From Stackebrandtia albiflava (lineage in GTDB: Bacteria > Actinomycetota > Actinomycetes > Mycobacteriales > Micromonosporaceae): DNA of 64,000 nucleotides. Position numbers and translations under genes: made by a program. The notes under the pieces are model-generated. The model made no database searches, was not told where the DNA came from, and saw only the letters and a program-made list of their open reading frames with translations. Shown here piece by piece: positions 52,061-60,675 of this stretch. Position 1 is the first letter of the stretch. Every line of letters starts with the position of its first letter. The DNA lies in NCBI RefSeq assembly GCF_007994225.1, contig NZ_VLLL01000007.1:1-64000 (forward strand), read 5' to 3'.

Positions 52061-52678
52061 ATGACCGAGACCTCGCGCCCCGCCGCCGACCGGTTCACGC
52101 CCGGCGAGACGCTGTACCGCTCCGACCTGAGGTTCCGGATGTGGGAGTACACCGTCAGCCACAGCACCGTGTTGTTCCGCGGCGATTCCGCACCTGACGG
52201 CACCTTCACCGACTTGATCTTCAAGCCGGTCGACCACCTGGACGTCCCGACCGAACTGGACGGTGTCACGGTGCGGTATCCGACCGAGGCCGAACTCGAC
52301 TCCCCCGATCGCTGCTTCATGGTGGAGTCCGGTGGCGCGACCCACCGGGTGACGGCCGCCGCGTTCTGGTGGGACACCGTCCACGGCGACCAGCGGGACT
52401 TCAGCCGGTTCGCCGACCCGGACGAGCACCCCGTACCGTGGCGGCACCACGTGCTGCCCGGCACCACGGCGGGACTGCGGTCCCCGATGGCACCGGCCGC
52501 CGAACTGCGTGACGCCCTCGACGGCCGCCACCGCCAGGTGTACGCGGTGATCGACCCGCGCGGCGGCATCGCGTCGGTCCGTCTCACCCGGGCCGACGCC
52601 GAGGCCGAGGCCCGCCGTATCGCCGAACGCCTCGGGGACGACGCGTACCGGGTCGAGGCGACACCGGTGGTGTTCTGA
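52061..52678 (+). CDS. Conserved hypothetical protein
   Basis: 205 residues from ATG 52061 (MTETSRPAADRFTPGETLYR); CATGAT six bases earlier fits a leaderless start. ATG 52007 would add 18 residues but the sequence there does not look like coding for this protein. It has mixed alpha/beta composition with several Trp residues (MWEYTVSHSTVLFRG, AAFWWDTVHGDQRDFSR, HPVPWRHHVLPG) and no signal peptide. I do not recognise a domain. It converges with paaE. Confidence 0.6.
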   Translation: MTETSRPAADRFTPGETLYRSDLRFRMWEYTVSHSTVLFRGDSAPDGTFTDLIFKPVDHLDVPTELDGVTVRYPTEAELDSPDRCFMVESGGATHRVTAAAFWWDTVHGDQRDFSRFADPDEHPVPWRHHVLPGTTAGLRSPMAPAAELRDALDGRHRQVYAVIDPRGGIASVRLTRADAEAEARRIAERLGDDAYRVEATPVVF

Positions 52679-52704
52679 CACGCGGCCACCCGCGAAGGAA
52701 CGGT

Positions 52705-53829
52705 TCAGGCGTCGTAGTCGACGGTGAGGTTGTCGGTCTCCGGACGGGACTGGCAGGTCAGGATGTAACCCGCGTCGAGGTCGGCCTCGTCGAGCGCGAA
52801 GTTCCGCGCCATGTGCACCTTGCCGTCGACGAGCCTGGCCCGGCAGGTCGCGCACACGCCGCCCTTGCACGCGTACGGAAGCTCACCGCGCACCCGCAGT
52901 GCCGCGTCCAGGACCGCCTCGTCCTTGCCCATCGTGACCGTCGACGAGCGGCCGTCCAGCATCACGGTCAGCTCGGTGTCGCCCTGCGGCGCGTTCTCCG
53001 GACGCGGCGGAGGCGGCACCTCCTCGGCGAAGAACAGTTCGGTGTGCACGTGCCCCGACGCCACCCCGGCGTCCAACAGGGTCTGGCGGGCACCGGTCAC
53101 CAACCCGTACGGTCCACACAGGTACCAGTCGTCCACGTCGTCCAACGGCACCAGGTCCGCGAAGATCTCCGTCAACCGTTCCGGGTCGAGCCGGCCGTGC
53201 AGCAGCCGGGACGCCTGCGGCTCCCTTGACAGCACGTGGATCAGGTGGAACCGGTCGGGGAACCGGTCCTTCAGATCGGCCAGTTCGTCGACGAACATGA
53301 CCGTCCCGGAGGCCCGGTTGCCGAACAACAGCGTCACCCTGCTCTCCGGTTCCGTCTCCAACGCGGTCGTCACGATCGACAGGACCGGCGTGATGCCGCT
53401 GCCCGCGACGATCCCCGCGTAGTGACGGCTCTCCACCTCCCCCGCCCGCCAGCGTTCCGCGTTGGGGCCACCGAACGAACCGAGCGGCGGCAGCACCTCC
53501 ACCTCGTCGCCGGGGTTGAGGCCCGTGTTGGCGTAACCGGAGAACTCGCCTTCGGGCACCTGCTTGATGCCGACGCGCAGCAGGCCCTCCTCACGCAGCA
53601 GCCGGGCGGTCGAGCAGATCGAATAGGACCGCCGAAGCTCCTCACCGTCCGGCGACTCGCGGCGCAGCGTCAGATGCTGACCGGCGGCGAAGTCGAACAG
53701 GCCACGCGACTCCGCCGGCACCGCGAAACTCACCCCGACCGCCTCGTCGGTCAGCCGGTCCACCGCCGCCACCGTCAGGCGCTGCCACTGGGGCCGCCGC
53801 CGCTTGGGCCTACTGAGCACCACGCTCAC
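52705..53829 (-). CDS. paaE: Phenylacetyl-CoA epoxidase reductase subunit PaaE
   Basis: 374 residues from GTG 53829. FAD-binding RRSYSICSTARLL region, ferredoxin-NADP reductase-type NAD domain (GSGITPVLSIVTTALE, FGNRASGTVMFVDEL) and a C-terminal plant-type 2Fe-2S domain with YACKGGVCATCRARL and LTCQSRPETD, the C-x4-C-x2-C...C motif. It supplies electrons from NAD(P)H to the PaaA diiron centre. Its start overlaps a 10-codon mini-ORF. Confidence 0.93.
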   Translation of the reverse strand: MSVVLSRPKRRRPQWQRLTVAAVDRLTDEAVGVSFAVPAESRGLFDFAAGQHLTLRRESPDGEELRRSYSICSTARLLREEGLLRVGIKQVPEGEFSGYANTGLNPGDEVEVLPPLGSFGGPNAERWRAGEVESRHYAGIVAGSGITPVLSIVTTALETEPESRVTLLFGNRASGTVMFVDELADLKDRFPDRFHLIHVLSREPQASRLLHGRLDPERLTEIFADLVPLDDVDDWYLCGPYGLVTGARQTLLDAGVASGHVHTELFFAEEVPPPPRPENAPQGDTELTVMLDGRSSTVTMGKDEAVLDAALRVRGELPYACKGGVCATCRARLVDGKVHMARNFALDEADLDAGYILTCQSRPETDNLTVDYDA

Positions 53830-53858
53830 GTTCGGTGTCCCTTCTGGCTGTCTTCCAT
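53826..53858 (-). other. Coupled mini-ORF between paaD and paaE (10 codons)
   Basis: ATG 53858 overlaps the paaD stop (TGATG); TGA overlaps the paaE GTG (GTGA). Peptide MEDSQKGHRT. Includes the paaE ribosome binding site GAAGGGAC. The same architecture as the nuo gaps. Translation inferred. Confidence 0.4.
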
Positions 53859-54340
53859 CAGTGCGGTTTGACGTGCTCGAACGGTTCCAGGCACGTGTGG
53901 CAACGCCACAGCGACGTACACGCGGTCGGGCCGAACCTGCTCAGTTCGGCGACCTCGGTCGAACCGCACCGCGGGCACTCCGGAGGCGGTGCGCCCACCA
54001 GCGGAAGACCGGTGCGTCCTCCCGGCGCGGCGCCGGGCGGCGCGATACCCGCCGCTGCGAGCTTACGACGCCCCGCCGGGGTGATCCAGTCGGTCGTCCA
54101 CGCGGGCGCGTACTCGGTGCGGATGTCCACTTCGGTGTAACCGGCGGCGCGCAGCGCACGGGCGATGTCCGCACGGATCGTCCCCATCGCGGGGCAACCG
54201 GAGTACGTCGGGGTGATCGTCACCGTCGCGGTGGTTCCGTCGCCGTGCGCGTCGCGCAGGATGCCCAGCTCCGCGATCGTGACCACCGGAAGCTCGGGGT
54301 CGGTGACCGCGGCGGCGGTCGCGAACGCGTCGGCCGTCAC
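53858..54340 (-). CDS. paaD: Phenylacetate degradation protein PaaD (DUF59 family)
   Basis: 160 residues from GTG 54340 overlapping the paaC stop (GTGA); the preceding GTG 54343 is an alternative. DUF59/MIP18-like N-terminus AAAVTDPELPVVTIAELGIL and TPTYSGCPAMGTIRADIARA, then a C-terminal zinc-ribbon with CPRCGSTEVAELSRFGPTAC and WRCHTCLEPF. PaaD matures the Fe centre of the epoxidase. Encoded between paaC and paaE as usual. Confidence 0.92.
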   Translation of the reverse strand: MTADAFATAAAVTDPELPVVTIAELGILRDAHGDGTTATVTITPTYSGCPAMGTIRADIARALRAAGYTEVDIRTEYAPAWTTDWITPAGRRKLAAAGIAPPGAAPGGRTGLPLVGAPPPECPRCGSTEVAELSRFGPTACTSLWRCHTCLEPFEHVKPH

Positions 54341-55056
54341 CACACCGCTCCCGGATGGCTGCGATGCAGGTGCTGCATCTCCGCGAGCAGGTAACCCATG
54401 TGTTCGGTGTGGACGCCCGACCTTCCACCGGTGGGACGGAACCGGTCGGCGTCGTCGGCGGGGCGGGTCAAGGTGGCCTCGGCCAACACCCGTTCCACCC
54501 TGGCCAGCCACGCCCCACGTAGGTCACCCTCGGTCTCGAACAGTTCGTGGGTGTAGGGCCACAGCTCGTCCACTGCGCGTTGCGCCCGGCGGTGCGACTC
54601 GGCGGTACCGTCACCCAGCCGGACGGTCCACCTGGTCGCGTGGTCGAGGTGGTACGCGACCTCCTTGAGCGACTTGGCGGCGATCGCGGCCAGGTCGGGC
54701 CGTTCGCCGGACTCCGCCTCCAAGCGTAGGTAGAGCTCGGCCTGATACGCCGAGAAGAACAGCATCCGCACGACGGTGACCGCGAAGTCGCCGCGCGGCA
54801 GCTCCACGAGTTGCACGTTCCGGAACTCGCGTTCGTCACGCAGGTACGCCAACGCGTCCTCGTCACGGCCGGCGCCCTCACGTTCACCGGCGAGGGTCAG
54901 CAGCATCCGGGCCTGCCCGAGCAGGTCCAACGCGATGTTCGACAACGCGATGTCCTCCTCCAGGTCGTGCGCCTGAGAGGACCACTCCGACAACCGGTGC
55001 GACGCGATCAACGCGTCGTCGGCCAGGCCGAGCAGGTAACCGACGTCCTCGTTCAT
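54337..55056 (-). CDS. paaC: Phenylacetyl-CoA epoxidase subunit PaaC
   Basis: 239 residues from ATG 55056, overlapping the paaB stop (ATGA). All-helical ferritin-like fold without a complete diiron site, with HRLSEWSSQAHDLEEDIALS, NIALDLLGQARMLLTLAGER and a C-terminal GYLLAEMQHLHRSHPGAVW. PaaC is the structural partner that stabilises PaaA. Length typical. Confidence 0.94.
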   Translation of the reverse strand: MNEDVGYLLGLADDALIASHRLSEWSSQAHDLEEDIALSNIALDLLGQARMLLTLAGEREGAGRDEDALAYLRDEREFRNVQLVELPRGDFAVTVVRMLFFSAYQAELYLRLEAESGERPDLAAIAAKSLKEVAYHLDHATRWTVRLGDGTAESHRRAQRAVDELWPYTHELFETEGDLRGAWLARVERVLAEATLTRPADDADRFRPTGGRSGVHTEHMGYLLAEMQHLHRSHPGAVW

Positions 55057-55337
55057 ATGTGCTCCGCGCCCTCGGGCATCTCGTAGAACGTGGGATGCCG
55101 GTAGATCTTGTCGGCCGCCGGGTCGAAGAACGCGTCCTTCTCCTGCGGGCTCGACGCGGTGATCTCGGTGGCCGGGACCACCCAGATCGAGACGCCCTCC
55201 TCACGGCGGGTGTAGAGGTCCCGGGCGTTGCGCAACGCCATCTCGGCGTCGGGCGCGTGCAGCGACCCGACGTGCCCGTGTGACAGGCCGCGCCGGGGCC
55301 GCACGAACACCTCCCACAGTGGATTCGAGTCCGTCAC
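55053..55337 (-). CDS. paaB: Phenylacetyl-CoA epoxidase subunit PaaB
   Basis: 94 residues from GTG 55337, overlapping the paaA stop (GTGA). Contains [40 protein letters not shown] and [20 protein letters not shown], landmarks of the small PaaB linker subunit that bridges PaaAC heterodimers. Longer upstream frames are antisense to paaA. Confidence 0.94.
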   Translation of the reverse strand: MTDSNPLWEVFVRPRRGLSHGHVGSLHAPDAEMALRNARDLYTRREEGVSIWVVPATEITASSPQEKDAFFDPAADKIYRHPTFYEMPEGAEHI

Positions 55338-56395
55338 GCCATCGCCTCCTGCCGTGCGGCGGTCCGTTTCGCCGCGTACGCGGCGGCGGCCTCGGCGACC
55401 CAGGCACCGGACTCCACGGCGTCGCGCCGGTTCGCCATCCGCTGCCGGTTGCACGGGCCGTCGCCCTTGATCACGCGCATCAGTTCGTCGTAGTCGGGCT
55501 GGGTGTAGTCGTAGTGGCCGCGCTCGGCGTTCCACCGCAGATCCGGGTCCGGCAGTGTCAGGCCCAGCACCTCGGCCTGCTGGACCGTCATGTCCACGAA
55601 CTTCTGCCGCAGCTCGTCGTTGGAGTAACGCTTGATCTTCCACGCCATCGACTGCGCCGAATGCGTCGAGTCCGAGTCGGGCGGACCGAACATCGCCAGC
55701 GAGGGATACCACCACCGGTCGACGGCGTCCTGCGCCATCGCCCGCTGCCGCTCGGTGCCGCGCGCCAACACGTACAACGACTGGAAACCCTGCCGCTGGT
55801 GGAACGACTCCTCCTTGCAGACCCGGATCATCGCCCGCGCGTACGGGCCGTAAGAGCAGCGGCACAACGGCACCTGGTTGACGATGGCGGCGCCGTCGAC
55901 GAGCCAACCGATCGCGCCCACGTCAGCCCAGGTGACGGTCGGGTAGTTGAAGATCGACGAGTACTTCTGCCTGCCGGACAGCAGTTGCGCGTACAGGTCG
56001 GCGCGGTCCACGCCCAGCGTCTCGGCGGCGGCGTACAGGTACAGCCCGTGCCCGGCCTCGTCCTGGACCTTGGCCAGCAGGATCGCCTTACGGGCCAGCG
56101 AGGGGGCGCGGGTGATCCAGTTGCCCTCCGGCTGCATGCCGATGATCTCGGAGTGCGCGTGCTGGGCTATCTGCCGGATCAGGGTCTTGCGGTACGCGTC
56201 GGGCATGGCGTCACGCGGCTCGATCTTCTGGTCGGCGGCGATCACCGCCTCGAAGTACGCGTCCGCGTCGGCGTCCGGACGGTCCCGGGCGGCGGCCTCG
56301 GCGAGGTCGCGTTCGGCGTCCGCGACCTGGTCGAGCAGGCTGCGGGCGCCCGGCTCCTCGGGCAGCTCGTCGGGCGGCATGTCGTTTCCGTACAC
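55334..56395 (-). CDS. paaA: Phenylacetyl-CoA epoxidase catalytic subunit PaaA
   Basis: 353 residues from GTG 56395 ([16 protein letters not shown]); AACACT lies six bases before it. ATG 56380 is an alternative giving 348. Diiron ligands visible: [13 protein letters not shown] and [16 protein letters not shown] (E-x2-H pairs), with [20 protein letters not shown] near the end. It adds oxygen across the ring of phenylacetyl-CoA. First gene of paaABCDE; the flanking operator suggests control by a TetR/GntR-type repressor not in the window. Confidence 0.94.
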   Translation of the reverse strand: MYGNDMPPDELPEEPGARSLLDQVADAERDLAEAAARDRPDADADAYFEAVIAADQKIEPRDAMPDAYRKTLIRQIAQHAHSEIIGMQPEGNWITRAPSLARKAILLAKVQDEAGHGLYLYAAAETLGVDRADLYAQLLSGRQKYSSIFNYPTVTWADVGAIGWLVDGAAIVNQVPLCRCSYGPYARAMIRVCKEESFHQRQGFQSLYVLARGTERQRAMAQDAVDRWWYPSLAMFGPPDSDSTHSAQSMAWKIKRYSNDELRQKFVDMTVQQAEVLGLTLPDPDLRWNAERGHYDYTQPDYDELMRVIKGDGPCNRQRMANRRDAVESGAWVAEAAAAYAAKRTAARQEAMA

Positions 56396-56401
56396 GCTGC
56401 C

Positions 56402-56444
56402 AGTGTTACAGATTCCCGCCGCCTCGGCAAACCGATGTAACACT
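56402..56444 (-). promoter_or_regulatory. paaA promoter with split 9-base palindromic operator
   Basis: AGTGTTACA (56402-56410) and TGTAACACT (56436-56444) are perfect inverse copies, centres 34 bases apart. The first overlaps the minus-strand -10 AACACT (56407-56402); TTGCCG, 17 bases upstream of that, can be -35 (56430-56425). The second arm lies above the -35. The spacing recalls PaaX-type operators, but the sequence is not the same. Confidence 0.6.
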
Positions 56445-56523
56445 TCCGGTCTCGGGGTGGCCGCAGGCGCTACGCCTCCCCGTTTCCGGCTCTGCCCCGG
56501 CGAGCCGGCCCTCCCCCTGAAAC

Positions 56524-56755
56524 GCGCCTTGGGTGGCCGCAGGCCGATCCGAATCAGACATCCGGTGCAAAACCGGGCGTGATTCCGGGCCTACGACCAC
56601 CCAAGGCGGAGAAGAACGCGGACTACCAGGTGGCGACGGCCGCCCGGCGACGCATCAGCACCACACCGGCGACACCGGCGACCAGGACGGCCGCACCGCC
56701 ACCGATCCACCACGACAACGCCACACCAGTCACCGGGAATGACCCGTCACCGGGG
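56524..56755 (-). repeat. 232-base direct repeat (copy 1) with long hairpin
   Basis: Covers the last 133 bases of the LPXTG gene at 56623 and 99 bases after it. The copy at 57956-58187 differs at six positions that I count. The 3' part can fold as one long stem: CGCCTTGGGTGG (56525-56536) with CCACCCAAGGCG (56597-56608), then AGGCC/GGCCT and an inner CCGG...CCGG stem. Possible terminator or structured 3' end. Confidence 0.85.
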
Positions 56756-57807
56756 CCGGCGACATCGTCGTCGTCAGACACATCGGTGGTATCGGTATTC
56801 AACGCGAGCATCGCGATGTTGTTGGACAGGTCGCCGTCGAGGACGCTCCAGTCATTCCATTCATTGACGAAGTACCGCGCGTGGATGCGGCCGTCCGTCG
56901 CAGCGGAGGCGTTCTGAACGCTCGCAGTGATGGTGGCCGTCTGCGCGCGACCGGCGACCAGCTCTCTCCCCACACAGGCGAAGGCACCCTCAGCCCAATC
57001 CGTGGGATCGATCCAAGGTCCGGCGTCCTCCGTCGCGTAGCAGACATCGCTGTCGATGAACGTCATGCCGGTGGCGGGTTCGATCACCACGAACCAGAGG
57101 TGGCCATCGACATAGCCGGTCATGTCAGCGGGTCCGTTGTTGGAGATCGCGACGGTGAAACTGACTTCCTCCCCCTCCGCTCCATCGACCCGTACCGGGT
57201 TCGCGGCGAGGTCCAGCGGATTGGCGGAGATCTGGAGGTCGATGGTGCCGTTGCCACCTTCGTAGGGCGCCCGGTCCGGCGTCTCGGTCGTCACCAGCTG
57301 AAGGACGTTGCCCGTCTCGGTGCCACCGAACTCAGCCAGTTCCGCCCGGGCCGCGGCCTCGCCGACGGCCAGGATGCTGTGGTTGCAGTACGCGCAACTC
57401 GTCATCGGGCCGGGGATGTTCGACGGAACGGCGATACCGAACGGCGTCGCCGGGTCGACCGATACGGCCGCGCCGGCGGGAATCTCCGCGGTGGGCAGCA
57501 CACAGGTGGCGAACTTCTCCTCACTCACGACACAGTTGTCGTAGGAGGTCGTGACCGTGAAGGACCGATTGAGGTTCACCTCTATGACCAGTCCGCGAGC
57601 ACTCGACTCCGTCGCATTGGCGAACGTCGGCGTGAAATCGACGGTCGTCCCGGGGTCGGCGGGAACCGTCTCCAACCATCTCTCCAACACCGGTTGCTCG
57701 TCGGCGTGGGCGGGTGTGGGGGTGACTGCGGCTATTGCCAGTCCCGTGATGGCGGCGGCGACCGCCGCCCGTACGGCCGGTTTACGACCGCGCAGCGAAG
57801 AACGCAT
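56623..57807 (-). CDS. LPXTG-type surface protein (paralogue A)
   Basis: 394 residues from ATG 57807. Sec signal peptide (AAVAAAITGLAIAAVTPTPA, cut near HADE). Ig-like DUF11-type extracellular domains with paired Cys (DNCVVSEEKFATCVLP, CAYCNHSIL, CYATEDAG...CVGREL) and ISNNGPADMTGYVDGHL. C-terminus GDGSFPVTG then a hydrophobic span and RRRAAVATW. The motif is FPVTG, a variant of LPXTG. The last 44 residues nearly match paralogue B, with repeat DNA continuing past the stop. Confidence 0.82.
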   Translation of the reverse strand: MRSSLRGRKPAVRAAVAAAITGLAIAAVTPTPAHADEQPVLERWLETVPADPGTTVDFTPTFANATESSARGLVIEVNLNRSFTVTTSYDNCVVSEEKFATCVLPTAEIPAGAAVSVDPATPFGIAVPSNIPGPMTSCAYCNHSILAVGEAAARAELAEFGGTETGNVLQLVTTETPDRAPYEGGNGTIDLQISANPLDLAANPVRVDGAEGEEVSFTVAISNNGPADMTGYVDGHLWFVVIEPATGMTFIDSDVCYATEDAGPWIDPTDWAEGAFACVGRELVAGRAQTATITASVQNASAATDGRIHARYFVNEWNDWSVLDGDLSNNIAMLALNTDTTDVSDDDDVAGPGDGSFPVTGVALSWWIGGGAAVLVAGVAGVVLMRRRAAVATW

Positions 57808-57955
57808 TGATTACTTCCGTGTGAAGGGGCATACGAGGCGCCGGATCGGGCGGGCAGGCCCGACGTACCGAGATCACGCGCACTCTCGGCGACCGGTTGC
57901 CGAGACGCCGCCTTCGTTATGGACCCTTTACCGATCATCCGCGCAGCCCCGAAAG

Positions 57956-58187
57956 GCGCCTTGGGTGGCCGCAGGCCGATGCGAATCAGACATCCGGTGC
58001 AAAACCGGGCGTGATTCCGGGCCTACGACCACCCAAGGCGGAGAAGAACGCGGACTACCAGGTGGCGACGGCCGCCCGGCGACGCATCAGCACCACACCG
58101 ACGACACCGGCGACCAGGACGACCGCACCGCCACCGATCCACCACGACAACGCCACACCAGTCACCGGCAACGACCCGTCGCCGGGG
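57956..58187 (-). repeat. 232-base direct repeat (copy 2) with long hairpin
   Basis: Second copy, same internal structure: hairpin arms CGCCTTGGGTGG (57957-57968) and CCACCCAAGGCG (58029-58040). One of the differences to copy 1 lies in the hairpin (C to G at the GAT-CGAATC segment). It spans the end of the LPXTG gene at 58055 and its downstream region. Confidence 0.85.
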
Positions 58188-59590
58188 GCGTCGGTCGGGT
58201 TGACGACCAGCTTCGCGGAGTTGTTGGCGGCGTTGTGATCCAAATCGATCAGTTCACCACCACCGTCCTGCTTGAAGATCTCAAGGTCACCGGCCGAGTC
58301 GGTCACGTCCTCATCGATCCGAAGCGTGAACGGATACTCGAACTTGCCGCCCGGCGTCAGCACCATGTCCGTGTTGCACTCGTACTCGTCATAGCCGGGA
58401 ACTCCGTACTCCCATTCCCATTCGTCCAGTTCGACGAAACAGGACTCGGGTACCGCGACCGCGGTGGTCCCTTCAGGGATCTCGATCCGGACTGCGAAAA
58501 CGTCATCACCGCTGAGATCGTTCTTGAACGAGGCGTTGCTCACGTTGGTGACCTCGACGACGGCCTCCACCTCGTCGCCGATCGAACCGACGACAGCCGT
58601 TTCGGCGATCTCCGCGTCCAACGGGTTGTCCCCGGTGATCGCCAGCCAACCACCACCGTAGTTGTTCTCAGGGTCGGTATCACTGTGCGCGGAGCTTCGG
58701 AGTCCCGCCTGCTCCACAAGGGTGGCCGGGGCGGCCGTACCCGGTTCTCCCAGATCGGGCTGGTACGGCAGTACGGCGAAGTCCGCGTTGGTGTGCCATT
58801 GGTGGGAGAGGTATCCCCGCCCCGGCGCCACCGCGTCGTCGGTCACCGCGATCGAGATTCCCTCGATCTTGTAGGTGGCACCCGGTTGCAGCATCTCGTC
58901 GAAGAAGCAGTACGTGTATCGCTTGTGTGGTGCCGAGCAGTTGGAGGGCACATCCACGACTTCGGTGAATCGTGCGGTGTCTATCAGGACGGTGACGCCT
59001 TCGACAGGCGTGTCCCCGGTGTTGGTAACCGTCATCGCACCATCGAACGTCGAACCGTACGCCACCTCGAGGCCGTCATACTCGCCGCCGACCAGGTCGG
59101 TCGGGTGGGCCAGCGTGACGCTGCTCTCGTATGTGAGCATTTCGTATCCCTCAAGGGAATACGTGAAGTGGATGCTTCCCTGTTGCACCGGGGTCGCCGA
59201 CTCGGGCACGGTGATCTTGAACGACTCGATATGACTCTCGCCGCCACTGATGAAGGCACGGCCGGCACAGGTGAAGACCGCACCCTCGACCGAGCAGTCG
59301 GGGTTGCCCTCCTGCATCCCAAGGGTCGCCCAGCCTGCGATCTCGGAGAAGTCGACGGTCAGTTCGTATCCGGCCCAGATGTCGAGGTCAGCAGGTTCGG
59401 AGTGCAATTCCAGGTACAGGTATTCCCGTTCAGCACCTGGAGTCACCACCACGTCGTGGAAGGCCAGACTCGCGTCGAGGGTCTCGTCGGCGTGGGCTGT
59501 GGTGGGGGTGAAAGCGGCCAGTGCCAGTCCCGTGAGGAGGGCGGCCGCGGCCGTGGCGACCGGTTTACGGCCGCGCGGGGTGAAACGCAT
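58055..59590 (-). CDS. LPXTG-anchored surface protein (paralogue B)
   Basis: 511 residues from ATG 59590. Signal peptide (TAAAALLTGLALAAFTPTTA, cut near HADE). Extracellular part with Ig-like repeats (PTDLVGGEYDGLEVAYGSTF, MTVTNTGDTPVEGVTVLIDT, EVTNVSNASFKNDLSGDDV) and several Cys pairs (GNPDCSVEGAVFTCAGRA, NCSAPHKRYTYCFF, ESCFVELDEWEWEYG...YECN), then PGDGSLPVTG, hydrophobic segment and RRRAAVATW. Canonical LPVTG sortase signal. Shares the downstream repeat with paralogue A. Confidence 0.84.
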   Translation of the reverse strand: MRFTPRGRKPVATAAAALLTGLALAAFTPTTAHADETLDASLAFHDVVVTPGAEREYLYLELHSEPADLDIWAGYELTVDFSEIAGWATLGMQEGNPDCSVEGAVFTCAGRAFISGGESHIESFKITVPESATPVQQGSIHFTYSLEGYEMLTYESSVTLAHPTDLVGGEYDGLEVAYGSTFDGAMTVTNTGDTPVEGVTVLIDTARFTEVVDVPSNCSAPHKRYTYCFFDEMLQPGATYKIEGISIAVTDDAVAPGRGYLSHQWHTNADFAVLPYQPDLGEPGTAAPATLVEQAGLRSSAHSDTDPENNYGGGWLAITGDNPLDAEIAETAVVGSIGDEVEAVVEVTNVSNASFKNDLSGDDVFAVRIEIPEGTTAVAVPESCFVELDEWEWEYGVPGYDEYECNTDMVLTPGGKFEYPFTLRIDEDVTDSAGDLEIFKQDGGGELIDLDHNAANNSAKLVVNPTDAPGDGSLPVTGVALSWWIGGGAVVLVAGVVGVVLMRRRAAVATW

Positions 59591-59754
59591 GAGTGTCTTC
59601 CGGGTTGAAAGGGCGATGGAAGCCGGACCGGGCGGAGCCGCCCGGCGTACCCATTAGACGCATGAGTGTGGACAGCGGTTGCGGCGCCGGCTCGACCGAT
59701 CGATCCTGAATCGACGGTCGTCGCCGAGGCGCCGGTGAGTACGGGTTTCCGGCT

Positions 59755-60603
59755 TCAGGGCTGGAAGAGCAGCGGGCCGTCGGCGGGCAGTGGCGGGACC
59801 TCACCCCGTTCGGCGGCCTTGGCGGCGAAGGCGCGCAGCCCGGTCAACTGCCGCTCGCCCAGCGAGAAGTCGAGTGCGCGGAAGTAGCCGGCCAGGGTGG
59901 CGGCGTCGAAGGGTTCCCACCGGGATGCCGCGGCGGCCGCCTCGTCGAGTTCGTCCCGGCACAACGCGAGGGAACGGGTGAACGCCTGGTGGACGTCCTT
60001 GACCACGCCCGGGTGGCGTTCGGCGTACTCGCGTCGCACCGCCCACACCGCGAACACCATCGGCAGGCCGGTCCAGTCCCGCCACGCGGTGCCGAGGTCG
60101 GTGACCGTCAGGCCCTGTTTCGGGGCCTCGTACTTGGCGCGCAGTGCGACGTCGCCGATGACGACGGCCGCGTCGGCGTTGCGGAGCATCCTGGGCACGT
60201 CGGGCTCGGTGCGGACGTACTCCACGTCCACGCCGAGGCGTTCGGATATGAGCATCTGCGCCAGGAGCACGCCGGTACGCGACGAGGAGCCGAGCGCGAC
60301 CCGGCCACCGTCCATGTCAGACAGTGGCCGGGGGTGGACGATGTTGACGCTGAGGACCGGGCCGTCGCTGCCGACCGCGACGTCGGGCAGCAGGACGAGG
60401 TCGTCGGCGTGTCGCAGGTACTCGACGAGACTGATCGGCGCGATGTCGAGTTCGCCCGCGACGAGCGCGTCGTTGAGGGCGACCGGGGTGTCACGGGTGA
60501 GCTCCACGTCGATGAGCGCCCCGGACCGCATGAGACCCCAGTAGATCGGCATGCAGTTGAGGAATTCGATGTGCCCGACCCGGGGCCTGCGGAGATCGCT
60601 CAT
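59755..60603 (-). CDS. mqnA: Chorismate dehydratase MqnA
   Basis: 282 residues from ATG 60603, seven bases after TAGCGT, so leaderless; GTG 60612 is an alternative. MqnA landmarks: RVGHIEFLNCMPIYWGLMRS, DIAPISLVEYLRHADDLVLL, VALGSSSRTGVLLAQMLISE, RNADAAVVIGDVALRAKYEA and DLGTAWRDWTGLPMVFAVWA. It dehydrates chorismate to 3-enolpyruvylbenzoate, the first step of the futalosine route. Links with mqnC at 49310. Confidence 0.93.
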   Translation of the reverse strand: MSDLRRPRVGHIEFLNCMPIYWGLMRSGALIDVELTRDTPVALNDALVAGELDIAPISLVEYLRHADDLVLLPDVAVGSDGPVLSVNIVHPRPLSDMDGGRVALGSSSRTGVLLAQMLISERLGVDVEYVRTEPDVPRMLRNADAAVVIGDVALRAKYEAPKQGLTVTDLGTAWRDWTGLPMVFAVWAVRREYAERHPGVVKDVHQAFTRSLALCRDELDEAAAAASRWEPFDAATLAGYFRALDFSLGERQLTGLRAFAAKAAERGEVPPLPADGPLLFQP

Positions 60604-60675
60604 GGCCAGCACGCTACGCCTGTTTCCGGGCCGCCCGTCGGCAACCGGACCGGATGTGACGCGGCATGGCCGGGC

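Noticed and set aside
56396-56443. paaA start at ATG 56443
   Set aside because: It would place the start upstream of the promoter and operator, and the extra residues do not resemble PaaA.
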